Assembly (NCBI RefSeq): GCF_014493765.1
Contig: NZ_JACTVJ010000029.1
Coordinates: 1 to 64,000 of the forward strand
DNA: 64,000 nucleotides
Source of the DNA: Streptomyces polyasparticus
GTDB lineage: Bacteria; Actinomycetota; Actinomycetes; Streptomycetales; Streptomycetaceae
Direction of reading: 5' to 3'
Shown: positions 44,272 to 51,920 of the stretch, one piece after another
Layout of the letters: every line of letters starts with the position of its first letter
Numbering within the stretch: the stretch's first letter is position 1
Notes under the pieces: generated by a model
Told to the model about the DNA's origin: nothing
Database searches by the model: none
The model's input: the letters and a program-made list of their open reading frames with translations, nothing else
Position numbers and translations under genes: made by a program

Positions 44272-45610
44272 CCGGCAGCTGCGCGGGCACCCGCGCCTGC
44301 TGCGCCGCGCGCCACTGCGGCAGCGAGAACAGCAGATAGAGGAGCGCCCCGGTCAGCGGCAGCGTGTGCCACAGCTTGTCGTCGAAGCCGAAGCCGAGGA
44401 TCAGATTGATGCCCAGGCCCGCGAAGTACGCGGACACGGCACGCCAGTTGACCGCCGCGAGGGCCGCTTCGGAGAGGTCGTAGCGGCCGCGGCGCAGCAG
44501 GAAGTAGTCGGCGACGAGGATGCCGGGGATCAGCGGGATCGCGTAGCCGAGATAGCCGAGGTAGGTCAGGAAGGCGTCCAGGATGCCCGCGGTCAGTCCG
44601 TAGTACGCGAGCCCGCAGGCCAGGACGCCGGCGATCACGTTCACCGCGATCCGGGGCAGGTCGATGGCGGTCCGCCCGGCGAGCGAGGCCGCGTACATGT
44701 TGTTGACCTCGTGCGGGAAGCCCTGCACGAAGATCGCGAAGGTGGCGAGCGCGCCGACGCCCACGATGCCGAAGGCCTCGCCCATGTCGGCCTCGCGGAC
44801 GCCGAGTCCGAGCAGGATGCCGAGCATGTTGAAGCCGAAGTTGCCGACCATGAACTCGGCAATCGTGGTGGTGTAGACGGTGGACCTGGACTTGCCGAAG
44901 CGGGTGATGTCGGGCGTGACGGTCGCGCCGGTCATCCACTTGTTGACCCCGAGGGCGAACAGCGCGAGCGCCGTGGCCTCCCCCGCACGCGCCGGCTCGG
45001 CGCCCACGATCTCGCCGATGCCGCCCGCGTGGTCGACCGCCGCGATCACCGCGATCACGACGGTGACCAGCATCAGCGGCACGCTGATCCGGCCCACCCA
45101 GGTGAGCCCCTTGCCGAAGCCGACGATGGACAGCGCGGTGTACAGCGCGCTGAGCACCACGCAGTAGACGAGCCCGAGCCACGGGTCCTTGCCGCCGGGC
45201 AGCACCCCGGCCGTGATGCCGGTGCTGTAGCCGACGAAGCCCGCCGAGAGCAGCGCGATGACGAGGGAGGGCAGCCGGCTGCCGCCGCGTCCGAACGCCG
45301 CCTGGAGGCCGAGTGCGGTCGTGATGCGTTCCCGCTGGCCGATCAGGCCGCACAGGATCGACACCACGCTGACGACGAGGGACGAGCCCACGGCGATCAG
45401 GACACCGGTCCAGAACGGGAAGAACAGCCCGAGCGACATCCCGTACAGGAGGTCGGTGGCCGACACCGTGAAGCCCATCCGGACCAGGGTGATCGACAGG
45501 GTGGAGCGGCGTTCGTCCGGCGGCAGCCGGTCGGCGGCGAAGTCCTCGGTGGCTTCGGCGGCGCGCTGGGCGCGGGTACTGGCAGTGCGGTCCGTTCGGG
45601 AACTGTCCAT
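44252..45610 (-). CDS. NCS1-family nucleobase/ureide permease
   Basis: 452 residues from ATG 45610 with GAGGTG 7 bases before. About twelve helices: LLYGMSLGLFFPFWTGVLIAVG, the NCS1-type VGFGKGLTWVGRISVPLMLVTVVIAVIAAVD, and GVNKWMTGATVTPDITRFGKSRSTVYTTTIAEFMVGNFGFNMLG, a CodB-like core. Imports cytosine, allantoin, hydantoin or similar compounds with protons or sodium. It is divergent from the FdrA operon and convergent with pucR. It is the probable importer for the pathway. Substrate not determined. Confidence 0.95.
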   Translation of the reverse strand: MDSSRTDRTASTRAQRAAEATEDFAADRLPPDERRSTLSITLVRMGFTVSATDLLYGMSLGLFFPFWTGVLIAVGSSLVVSVVSILCGLIGQRERITTALGLQAAFGRGGSRLPSLVIALLSAGFVGYSTGITAGVLPGGKDPWLGLVYCVVLSALYTALSIVGFGKGLTWVGRISVPLMLVTVVIAVIAAVDHAGGIGEIVGAEPARAGEATALALFALGVNKWMTGATVTPDITRFGKSRSTVYTTTIAEFMVGNFGFNMLGILLGLGVREADMGEAFGIVGVGALATFAIFVQGFPHEVNNMYAASLAGRTAIDLPRIAVNVIAGVLACGLAYYGLTAGILDAFLTYLGYLGYAIPLIPGILVADYFLLRRGRYDLSEAALAAVNWRAVSAYFAGLGINLILGFGFDDKLWHTLPLTGALLYLLFSLPQWRAAQQARVPAQLPVTEGAR

Positions 45611-45696
45611 CCGGGGGCACCTCTTCGTTGCTCGGCAGCGGGACGGGAGCACGGATGCGGGTGTCGTCCCGAATGTTCGCCGCCCCGGGAGCGCGC

Positions 45697-45741
45697 GGCA
45701 CTGTCAGCCGGTGCCAGTGATCGTGGCCGCGCTGCTGGCAC
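45697..45741. promoter_or_regulatory. inverted repeats between permease and fdrA operon
   Basis: GGCAC (45697) pairs with GTGCC (45711) around ACTGTCAGCCGGT, and GTGCCAG (45711-45717) with CTGGCAC (45735-45741). The core RTGCCAGTR also occurs at 42585. This is consistent with one regulator, probably PucR, serving both divergent promoters. The gap 45611-45787 shows nothing else. Confidence 0.45.
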
Positions 45742-45787
45742 TTCACGCCGAAGCGGACCCCTGGGGTGCGGACCGTACCGTCGGGTC

Positions 45788-47341
45788 ATGGAGCAAGCCA
45801 CGGACGACATTGCCCCCGACGACGGCACGGTGCGCACCGTCAACTCCCTGCGCCGCGACACCTATGCCGACTCCGTAGCCCTGATGAGAGCCGCCCGCAC
45901 GCTCGGTGCGCTGCCCGGTGTGAGCGCCGCGAGCCTGGTCATGGCGACCGAGGCGAATCTGCGTCTGCTCGCCGACGCACGACTGCTCACGGCCGAGGCC
46001 GAGCGGGCCGGACCCAATGATCTGCTCGTGGCGGTACGAGGCCACGCTGACGCGCTCGCCGACGCGCTGGCCGCCGTGGACGGCCTGCTCGCCCAGCCCG
46101 ACTCCCCCGCTGCCCCCGACGCCCCCACGGCCCGTGCCCTCACGGAGGCCGACCCCGGTACGGCCCTCGCCCTGATCTCCACGCCCGGTCCGTACGCGGC
46201 CGCCGAAGCGCTCAAGGCGCTGCGCCGCGGCATGCACGCCTTCGTCTTCAGCGACAACGTGCCCCTCGACCAGGAGATCCGCATCAAGCAGGAGGCGCAT
46301 CGCGCGGGGCTGCTCGCGATGGGGCCCGACTGCGGCACCGCGGTCATCGACGGCATACCGCTCGGCTTCGCCAACGTGTTGCGCCCCGGCCGGATCGGCC
46401 TGATCGGCGCCTCCGGTACGGGACTTCAGCAGGTCTCCTGCCTCCTCGACGCCCACGGCGAGGGCGTACGGCAGATGATCGGCACCGGCGGCCGCGATCT
46501 GAGCGCCGACGTCGGCGGCATCACCACCCTGGACGCCCTGGAGCTGCTCGACGCCGATCCCGGCTGCGAGCTGATCGTCCTCGTCTCGAAACCGCCCGCT
46601 CCCGAGGTCGCGGAGCAGGTGCTCGCGCGGGCCGCGCGGGCCGCGCGGGCGGGCAAGCCGGTGGTGGCCTGCTTTCTCGACGGGGCTCGCTCCGTCCCCG
46701 GTGGACGCGTCACGGTGGCGGGCACGCTGCGCGACGCGGCGTCCGCCGCGGTCGGGCGGCTCGGCGGCAAGTCGCGCGAAGGCTTCACTCCACCGCACCT
46801 CCCCGTCCCGTCCGGCCGATGGCTGCGGGCCCTGTACGCGGGGGGCACTTTCGCGTACGAGGCCCGGCGGATCCTTCCCGATGCGGCGACCGGCACCGGG
46901 CCCGCGGGGGCTCAAATAAGGCTGCCGGACTGTCACTTGATTCTCGATCTCGGTGACGACGCGTACACGGCGGGCCGTCCGCACCCCATGATCGACCCGA
47001 CCGTGCGGGCCGCACATCTGCGGGTCGCGCTGGCCGATCCCCGTACCGCTGTCGTCGTGCTCGACGTCGTGCTCGGCCATGGCGCCGGGCCCGATCCGGC
47101 CGCGGCGCTCGCGGCCGAATTGCGGCGGGTGCCCGCGGCCGAACGGCCCCCGGTGGTGGCGTTCGTGGTCGGCACCGACGCCGACCCGCAGGACCGCGCG
47201 GCCCAGGAGGCGCGGCTGCGCGAGGCGGGGGCGCTGCTCGCACCGACCAGCACCGACGCCATCGAGTGGGCGGCCGCGCTCGTGCCCGCGCACCGCCCGG
47301 AACGCAGCCAGGAACTGACCGCGGCAGGAGGCGCCGTATGA
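45788..47341 (+). CDS. fdrA: FdrA-family acyl-CoA synthetase-like protein (oxamate carbamoyltransferase subunit)
   Basis: 517 residues from ATG 45788. The first ~60 residues are FdrA-typical (RRDTYADSVALMRAARTLGALPGVSAASLVMATEANLRLLAD), followed by a succinyl-CoA synthetase-like double domain: GLLAMGPDCGTAVIDGIPLGFANVLRPGRIGLIGASGTGLQQVSCLLDAHGEGVRQMIGTGGRDLSADVGGITTLDALELLDADPGCELIVLVSKPPAPEV. In E. coli FdrA, YlbE and YlbF (AllF, AllG, AllH) together form oxamate carbamoyltransferase, transferring carbamoyl between oxalurate and phosphate. Here the same three families follow one another with 4 bp overlaps. First gene of the operon. Confidence 0.93.
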   Translation: MEQATDDIAPDDGTVRTVNSLRRDTYADSVALMRAARTLGALPGVSAASLVMATEANLRLLADARLLTAEAERAGPNDLLVAVRGHADALADALAAVDGLLAQPDSPAAPDAPTARALTEADPGTALALISTPGPYAAAEALKALRRGMHAFVFSDNVPLDQEIRIKQEAHRAGLLAMGPDCGTAVIDGIPLGFANVLRPGRIGLIGASGTGLQQVSCLLDAHGEGVRQMIGTGGRDLSADVGGITTLDALELLDADPGCELIVLVSKPPAPEVAEQVLARAARAARAGKPVVACFLDGARSVPGGRVTVAGTLRDAASAAVGRLGGKSREGFTPPHLPVPSGRWLRALYAGGTFAYEARRILPDAATGTGPAGAQIRLPDCHLILDLGDDAYTAGRPHPMIDPTVRAAHLRVALADPRTAVVVLDVVLGHGAGPDPAAALAAELRRVPAAERPPVVAFVVGTDADPQDRAAQEARLREAGALLAPTSTDAIEWAAALVPAHRPERSQELTAAGGAV

Positions 47342-48804
47342 CCGCGTTGCCCGGACTCTCCGACGAAACGGCGGGCCTGCTGCTCGGCGGAGCTCCCGTC
47401 CGAATCGCCGCGGTCGGTGTCCCGGAATTCGCCGAAGTGCCCCGTACGGCTGGTGCCGAGGTCACCGCCCTGGACTGGCGTCCGCCGGCCGCGGGCGAAC
47501 CCGAGGCGGCCTGGCGGCTTGCAGAACTCACCGGCCATCCGGCCGTCGAGGCCGCCAATCGGGAAGCCGTCGCGCGGCTGCTCGCGGTCCGTCCCGTCTG
47601 GACCCGGGTGCTGCCCGCCCGCGAGGCGATCGCGGCGCTCGGCGACCGGTCCCGGCGGCTCCTTCTGCACGCGGGCCCGCCCCTCGCCTGGTCGGCCATG
47701 TGCGGACCGATGCGCGCGGGCGTCATCGGTGCGGCGCTGCTCGAAGGCTGGGCGGACTCCCCCGAGGCGGCCGAACGGCTTGCGGACAGCGGGGTGTTGG
47801 AGTTCGAACCGTGCCACCACCATGAGGCGGTCGGCCCGATGGGCGGAATCATCTCCCCTTCGATGCCGCTGATCGAGGTCGAGGATCCGGCGACCGGACG
47901 GCGCGCGTACTCCAACCTCAATGAGGGCGCGGGCCGTTGTCTGCGCTACGGAGCGCTCGGCGCGGACGTCATGGAGCGGCTGCGCTGGATGGGAACGGTG
48001 CTCGCACCCGCGCTGAGCGCCGCGCTCGGCGCGCGCGGCGAAGGGGTCGATCTGCGGGCGGTCACGGCGCAGGCGCTCCAGATGGGCGACGAGTGCCACA
48101 GCCGCAACACGGCCGCATCGACCCTGCTCCTGCGCGAACTCGCGGCCGACCTCTGCGAGACGGCCCACGCCCGTGAGGTCCTGCGTTTCCTCTCCGACAA
48201 CCACTACTGGTTCCTCAACTTCTCGATGGCGGCGGCGAAGCTGGCCACCTCGGCCGCGCACGGCGTGCCGCACTCCACGCTGGTGACCGCGTTCGCCCGC
48301 AACGGAGTCGAGGTCGGGATCCGGGTCGGCGGGCTCGGCGACGCATGGTTCACCGCGCCCGCCACACAGGTCCGCGGCCTGTACTTCGCCGGCTACGGGC
48401 CCGAGGACGCCAACCCCGACATCGGGGACAGCGCGATCACCGAGACGTACGGGCTCGGGGGCTTCTCGCTGGCCGCGGCCCCCGCGATCACCGGGTTCGT
48501 GGGCGGCACGGTGGAGGAGGCGCTCCGCACCAGCCGCGACATGGCCCGCATCTCCCTCGCCCGCCACGAGGCCTACCGCCTCCCGGCCCTCGGGGGCGTG
48601 GGCGCCCCGGTCGGCATCGACGTACGGGCGGTCCTCGACACGGGGATCGTGCCGGTCGTGACGACGGGGATCTCCCACCGGGAGCCGGGGATCGGACAGA
48701 TCGGGGCGGGGCTGACGCATGCGCCGCTGGAGTGTTTCCGCAAGGCGCTGGATGCCATGGCGGTGCCGGCCTCGGAGATCGCGTCGGGCACGGGTTCGCC
48801 GTGA
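47338..48804 (+). CDS. DUF1116 protein (YlbE/AllG-like)
   Basis: 488 residues from ATG 47338, overlapping fdrA by 4 bp. The DUF1116 core has LLHAGPPLAWSAMCGPMRAGVIGAALLEGW, SGVLEFEPCHHHEAVGPMGGIISPSMPLIEVEDPATGRRAYSNLNEGAGRCLRYGALGADVMERL, VDLRAVTAQALQMGDECHSRNTAASTLLLREL and the GYGPEDANPDIGDSAITETYGLGGFSLAAAPAI block. The DECHSRN and CHHHEA motifs are near-invariant in the family and may be catalytic. With FdrA and DUF2877 it forms the carbamoyltransferase. Confidence 0.93.
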   Translation: MTALPGLSDETAGLLLGGAPVRIAAVGVPEFAEVPRTAGAEVTALDWRPPAAGEPEAAWRLAELTGHPAVEAANREAVARLLAVRPVWTRVLPAREAIAALGDRSRRLLLHAGPPLAWSAMCGPMRAGVIGAALLEGWADSPEAAERLADSGVLEFEPCHHHEAVGPMGGIISPSMPLIEVEDPATGRRAYSNLNEGAGRCLRYGALGADVMERLRWMGTVLAPALSAALGARGEGVDLRAVTAQALQMGDECHSRNTAASTLLLRELAADLCETAHAREVLRFLSDNHYWFLNFSMAAAKLATSAAHGVPHSTLVTAFARNGVEVGIRVGGLGDAWFTAPATQVRGLYFAGYGPEDANPDIGDSAITETYGLGGFSLAAAPAITGFVGGTVEEALRTSRDMARISLARHEAYRLPALGGVGAPVGIDVRAVLDTGIVPVVTTGISHREPGIGQIGAGLTHAPLECFRKALDAMAVPASEIASGTGSP

Positions 48805-49832
48805 GTCCCGCCGCCCTGGTCTGCTCGCCGTCCACGCTGGTCGCGCCGCTGCTGCACGGCCGGCGGCGGCTCGCGCGGGTGGTCGGGCTCACGAGGGCCG
48901 CGGTGTATCTCCTGCCGTACGGGGACGGGGCGTCGTCACCGTACGGCCAGGGGGCGCCCCTCTCGTACGGGGAGGGGGCACCCCACTCGTACGGGAAGGG
49001 GGCACTCTTCCCGTACGGGCAGGGGCCGGGCGAACGACTCATGCCGTACGGGCAAGGGCCAGCCGAACGACTCATGCCGTACGGGCAGGGGCCGGGCGAG
49101 CGGTCAACCTTGGAGCAGGAAACCGCGTCATCCTTCCCGTACGGGCACAACTCGCCCTTCGCTCTGGTGTCCCCCACCGGAGTGCGCGTCCCGGCGGCCG
49201 TCCTGCTGTCCCCCGCGGCAGGTGAGCACCCGTTCGCCGGGATCGCACCGGGCGCGGTCGCCCGGGTCGGCGACGGCCGGGTCGAACTGGGCCCGCTGCG
49301 CCTGACGGCCGGGGTGTCCTGGGCGCCGCCCCGTGTCCAGGGCACACCGGTCGCCGGGGCGCTGCCCGCTCTGGCCGAGCTGACGTGGGACCGTCGACTT
49401 CCGGGCGCCGTCGCACCGTTGGCGGCACAGCTCGCCGAGGCACTGGCGAGCCGAAGCGCGGCCATCCGCGACTGCGTACTCGCCCTCCTGGGCCGAGGCC
49501 CCGGCCTCACCCCGTCCGGCGACGACTACCTCTGCGGCCTCCTCCTGGTCGCCAACACCCCGCGCCTCGCGCCGAGTTGGCTGGCCCCGCTGACCACCGC
49601 CGTGGCCGACGCCGCGGAACACACCACGCTGATCTCGGCCTCGCTGCTCGCCCACGCGGCCACCGGCCACTGCATCCCCCAGGTCACCGACCTGCTGCGC
49701 GCCACGGCAGCAGCGAGCGAGGTCCCGCACGCCCCGCTCGCCGCGCTCCTCGCGGTGGGCCACAGCTCGGGCTCGGACCTGCTGCACGGTCTGTGCGCGG
49801 GCGCACGGCTGCTGTCCGGCCGACCCGCCTGA
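48801..49832 (+). CDS. DUF2877 protein (YlbF/AllH-like) with inserted PYGxG repeats
   Basis: 343 residues from GTG 48801 overlapping the DUF1116 stop (GTGA). The C-terminal two-thirds is a normal DUF2877 domain: GAVARVGDGRVELGPLRLTAGVSW, LALLGRGPGLTPSGDDYLCGLLLVAN and ATGHCIPQVTDLLRATAAASEVPHAPLAALLAVGHSSGSDLLHGLCAGARL. Between residues ~39 and 116 lies a foreign low-complexity segment of eight PYG/SYG-containing units, with no counterpart in the family. Third subunit of the predicted carbamoyltransferase. The insert follows the N-terminal strand VVGLTRAAVYLL, so it probably loops out rather than breaking the fold. Confidence 0.9.
   Translation: MSPAALVCSPSTLVAPLLHGRRRLARVVGLTRAAVYLLPYGDGASSPYGQGAPLSYGEGAPHSYGKGALFPYGQGPGERLMPYGQGPAERLMPYGQGPGERSTLEQETASSFPYGHNSPFALVSPTGVRVPAAVLLSPAAGEHPFAGIAPGAVARVGDGRVELGPLRLTAGVSWAPPRVQGTPVAGALPALAELTWDRRLPGAVAPLAAQLAEALASRSAAIRDCVLALLGRGPGLTPSGDDYLCGLLLVANTPRLAPSWLAPLTTAVADAAEHTTLISASLLAHAATGHCIPQVTDLLRATAAASEVPHAPLAALLAVGHSSGSDLLHGLCAGARLLSGRPA
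48915..49148 (+). repeat. in-frame PYGxG coding minisatellite in the DUF2877 gene
   Basis: Eight CCGTACGGG or TCGTACGGG blocks, spaced mostly 24 or 33 bp, encode PYGDGASS, PYGQGAPL, SYGEGAPH, SYGKGALF, PYGQGPGERLM, PYGQGPAERLM, then a PYGQGPGERS unit and PYGHNSPF. All spacings keep the reading frame. Confidence 0.92.
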
Positions 49833-49841
49833 CGGCAGCCG

Positions 49842-49880
49842 CTCACGCCTCACAGCCCGGGCTGTGAGGGCGGGCGTGAG
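49842..49880. terminator. terminator hairpin after the carbamoyltransferase operon
   Basis: A perfect 20 bp palindrome (49849-49868; arm CTCACAGCCC) is enlarged by outer arms CTCACGC (49842) and GCGTGAG (49874-49880). It begins 9 bp after the DUF2877 stop. Confidence 0.8.
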
Positions 49881-49921
49881 GGGCCAGGAACCGAACTGCT
49901 GCACCACACGTCTCCCGCACC

Positions 49922-50710
49922 ATGATCTCCAGCGAGCGCCAAGAACACGCGATCTCCACCAGGCTGGTCTCGCCGTCCGCAGTGAGTGAGCACCCGTCGA
50001 AGACCAACGACTACAACAGCTTCGCCGAGGCGTACACGGCCGCGAACGAGACCAACCTGACCAATGCCTACTACGAGAGGCCCGCGATGCTGGCCCTCGC
50101 CGGAGACGTGGCCGGGCGGCGGATCCTCGACGCCGGCTGCGGCTCGGGGCTCCTGTTCGCCGCGCTGCGCGACCGTGGCGCCACGGTGAGCGGCTTCGAC
50201 GCGAGTGCCGAGATGCTGCAGCTGGCCCGCCGGCGGCTCGGCGACGGTGCGGACCTGCAGGTAACGGACCTGGGCAGCCCGCTCCCTTACCCCGATGACA
50301 CATTCGACGATGCCGTCGCGTCCCTCGTGCTGCACTACTTGGAGGACTGGGGTCCGGCGCTGGCCGAGCTGCGGCGCGTACTCAAGCCCGGCGGTCGACT
50401 GATCGCTTCTGTCGACCATCCCTTTGCCGTCGACCTCATCCATCGCGAGGCCGGCCTCGATGCCGGGTACAACTACTTCGACACCACCAAGTGGACCGTG
50501 GAGTGGACCATCGGCGGACAGACCGCCCTGGTGAGTCGCTGGAACAGGCCGCTGCACGCGATGACCGAGGCTTTCACCGGAGCCGGTTTCCGGATCACGG
50601 TCATCAGCGAGCCGGAGCCCGATCCCGCCGCCCGCGAGCGGTTCCCCGAGACCATCGCGGCCGAGCCGCGCTTCCTGTGCTTCCTGTTCTTCGTCCTGCA
50701 GGCCGACTAG
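49922..50710 (+). CDS. SAM-dependent methyltransferase (class I)
   Basis: 262 residues from ATG 49922; a GTG near 49979 is possible and neither has a clear ribosome site. Class I motifs: RRILDAGCGSG (67-76), GATVSGFDASAEML, FDDAVASLVLHYLEDWGPALAELRRVLKPGGRLIASVDHPFAV. A UbiE/Methyltransf_11-type enzyme of unknown acceptor. It follows the terminator of the ureide operon and converges on the LacI gene, so it is probably independent. Confidence 0.88.
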   Translation: MISSERQEHAISTRLVSPSAVSEHPSKTNDYNSFAEAYTAANETNLTNAYYERPAMLALAGDVAGRRILDAGCGSGLLFAALRDRGATVSGFDASAEMLQLARRRLGDGADLQVTDLGSPLPYPDDTFDDAVASLVLHYLEDWGPALAELRRVLKPGGRLIASVDHPFAVDLIHREAGLDAGYNYFDTTKWTVEWTIGGQTALVSRWNRPLHAMTEAFTGAGFRITVISEPEPDPAARERFPETIAAEPRFLCFLFFVLQAD

Positions 50711-50765
50711 CAGGGGCTGTGCGGCGGAAGGTGCGAAGTGACTTGCTGCAGAAAGAGGATGTGCC

Positions 50766-51836
50766 TCAGGCCGAGTCCCGCACAATCAGCTCCGGATCGA
50801 AGACCACCGACGTCGGCTCCGTACGCACCCCCCGTATGTGCTCCTCGAGCAGCCGGGCCATCTCCGCGGCCATGTCCTCCACCGGCTGGCGCACCGTGGT
50901 GAGCTGCGGGCTGCAGGTGACCGCGATGGTCGAATCGTCGAAGCCGACCACGGCCACGTCCTCGGGAATCCGGCGCCCGTGCTCGCGCAGCATCTGGCAC
51001 ACGCCCTGCGCCATGAGGTCGTTCGCGGCGAACACTCCGTCCAGGTCGGGGTGTTCGGCCAGCAGACCCGCCATCGCGGACATACCGCTGGCCAGCGTGA
51101 ACCCGCCCTCGGCGATCGGCACGTACGGGCGTCCCTGGCGGGCCATCGCGTCGCGGAACCCGTCGAGCCGGTTCTGGCTCGCCCGTACGTCGAGCGGTCC
51201 CGCCACGGTGACGATCCTGCGGCAGCCGCGGGCGAGCAGATGGTCGGCCGCCTGCCGTCCGCCGTCCCGGTGGTCGAGGTCGACATAGCTCAGCGCGACC
51301 GGCCTGGCCGGGCGCGCGAAGAGCACCGCGGGCAGACCTTCGGCGGCGAGCAGCGCGGGCAGCGGGTCCTCGGGGTGCGTGGACACCACGAGCGCACCGT
51401 CGGCGCTGCCCTGACGCAGATACGACAGGACCTCGGCGCGCGCCTCCGCGCTCTCCGCGAACATCAGGACCGGGTGCATGCAGCGGGGACGGAGATGCCC
51501 GATGACCCCGCTGACCACACGGCCGAAGAACGGGTCGGCGAACACCCGGGCGGTGAAGGCGTTCTGGTCCTGCGCCGAGACGCCGCCCGCAGGAACGCCG
51601 TCCGCGGAGGAGTCGCCCGCGCCGGAGACGACCAGGGCGACCGTCCCGCTGCGCCGTGTGACCAGGGATCTGGCGGCGCGGTTGGGTGTGTAGCCGGTAC
51701 GTTCGATCGCCCGCCGGACCAGATCCTGGATGCTCGGGTCGACGTTGCGCACGCCGTTGATGACCCGGGACACGGTCGCCCGGGACACTCCGGCTTCCCT
51801 GGCGACATCCTCCAGGGTCGGGGCCTGTCGGTTCAT
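50766..51836 (-). CDS. LacI-family transcriptional regulator
   Basis: 356 residues from ATG 51836. HTH at ~7-30 (TLEDVAREAGVSRATVSRVINGVRNVDPSIQDLVRRAIERTGYTPNRAARSLVTRRSGTVALV), then a periplasmic-binding-protein-like sensor. Residues ~75-95 hold an unusual GAGDSSADGVPAGGVSAQDQ insertion before the conserved FADPFFGRVVSGV. Similar to cellobiose (CebR) and other sugar repressors. Its own upstream region and the DUF1996/beta-helix divergent region carry matching palindromes, so it should control the glycan genes up to 59490. Inducer is likely an oligosaccharide. Confidence 0.95.
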   Translation of the reverse strand: MNRQAPTLEDVAREAGVSRATVSRVINGVRNVDPSIQDLVRRAIERTGYTPNRAARSLVTRRSGTVALVVSGAGDSSADGVPAGGVSAQDQNAFTARVFADPFFGRVVSGVIGHLRPRCMHPVLMFAESAEARAEVLSYLRQGSADGALVVSTHPEDPLPALLAAEGLPAVLFARPARPVALSYVDLDHRDGGRQAADHLLARGCRRIVTVAGPLDVRASQNRLDGFRDAMARQGRPYVPIAEGGFTLASGMSAMAGLLAEHPDLDGVFAANDLMAQGVCQMLREHGRRIPEDVAVVGFDDSTIAVTCSPQLTTVRQPVEDMAAEMARLLEEHIRGVRTEPTSVVFDPELIVRDSA

Positions 51837-51872
51837 GCCCCGCACCATAACTGTGCTGCCGGTCCGCTGAAT

Positions 51873-51885
51873 AGAGCGCTCTCCC
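51873..51885. promoter_or_regulatory. LacI-type operator, copy 1 (upstream of regulator)
   Basis: AGAGCGCTCTCCC matches 13 of the 16 positions of the perfect operator at 57493. It lies 37 bp before the LacI-gene ATG and 68 bp from its GH3 neighbour's end, indicating autoregulation. Confidence 0.75.
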
Positions 51886-51920
51886 ATGATCGTGCACCGG
51901 CCGCCCACCCACCGCGCCGC

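Noticed and set aside
46905-46935. A local drop in G+C inside fdrA (AAATAAGG, ACTTGATTC) as a frameshift or joint
   Set aside because: The frame stays open and FdrA-like residues continue on both sides, so it is ordinary sequence variation.
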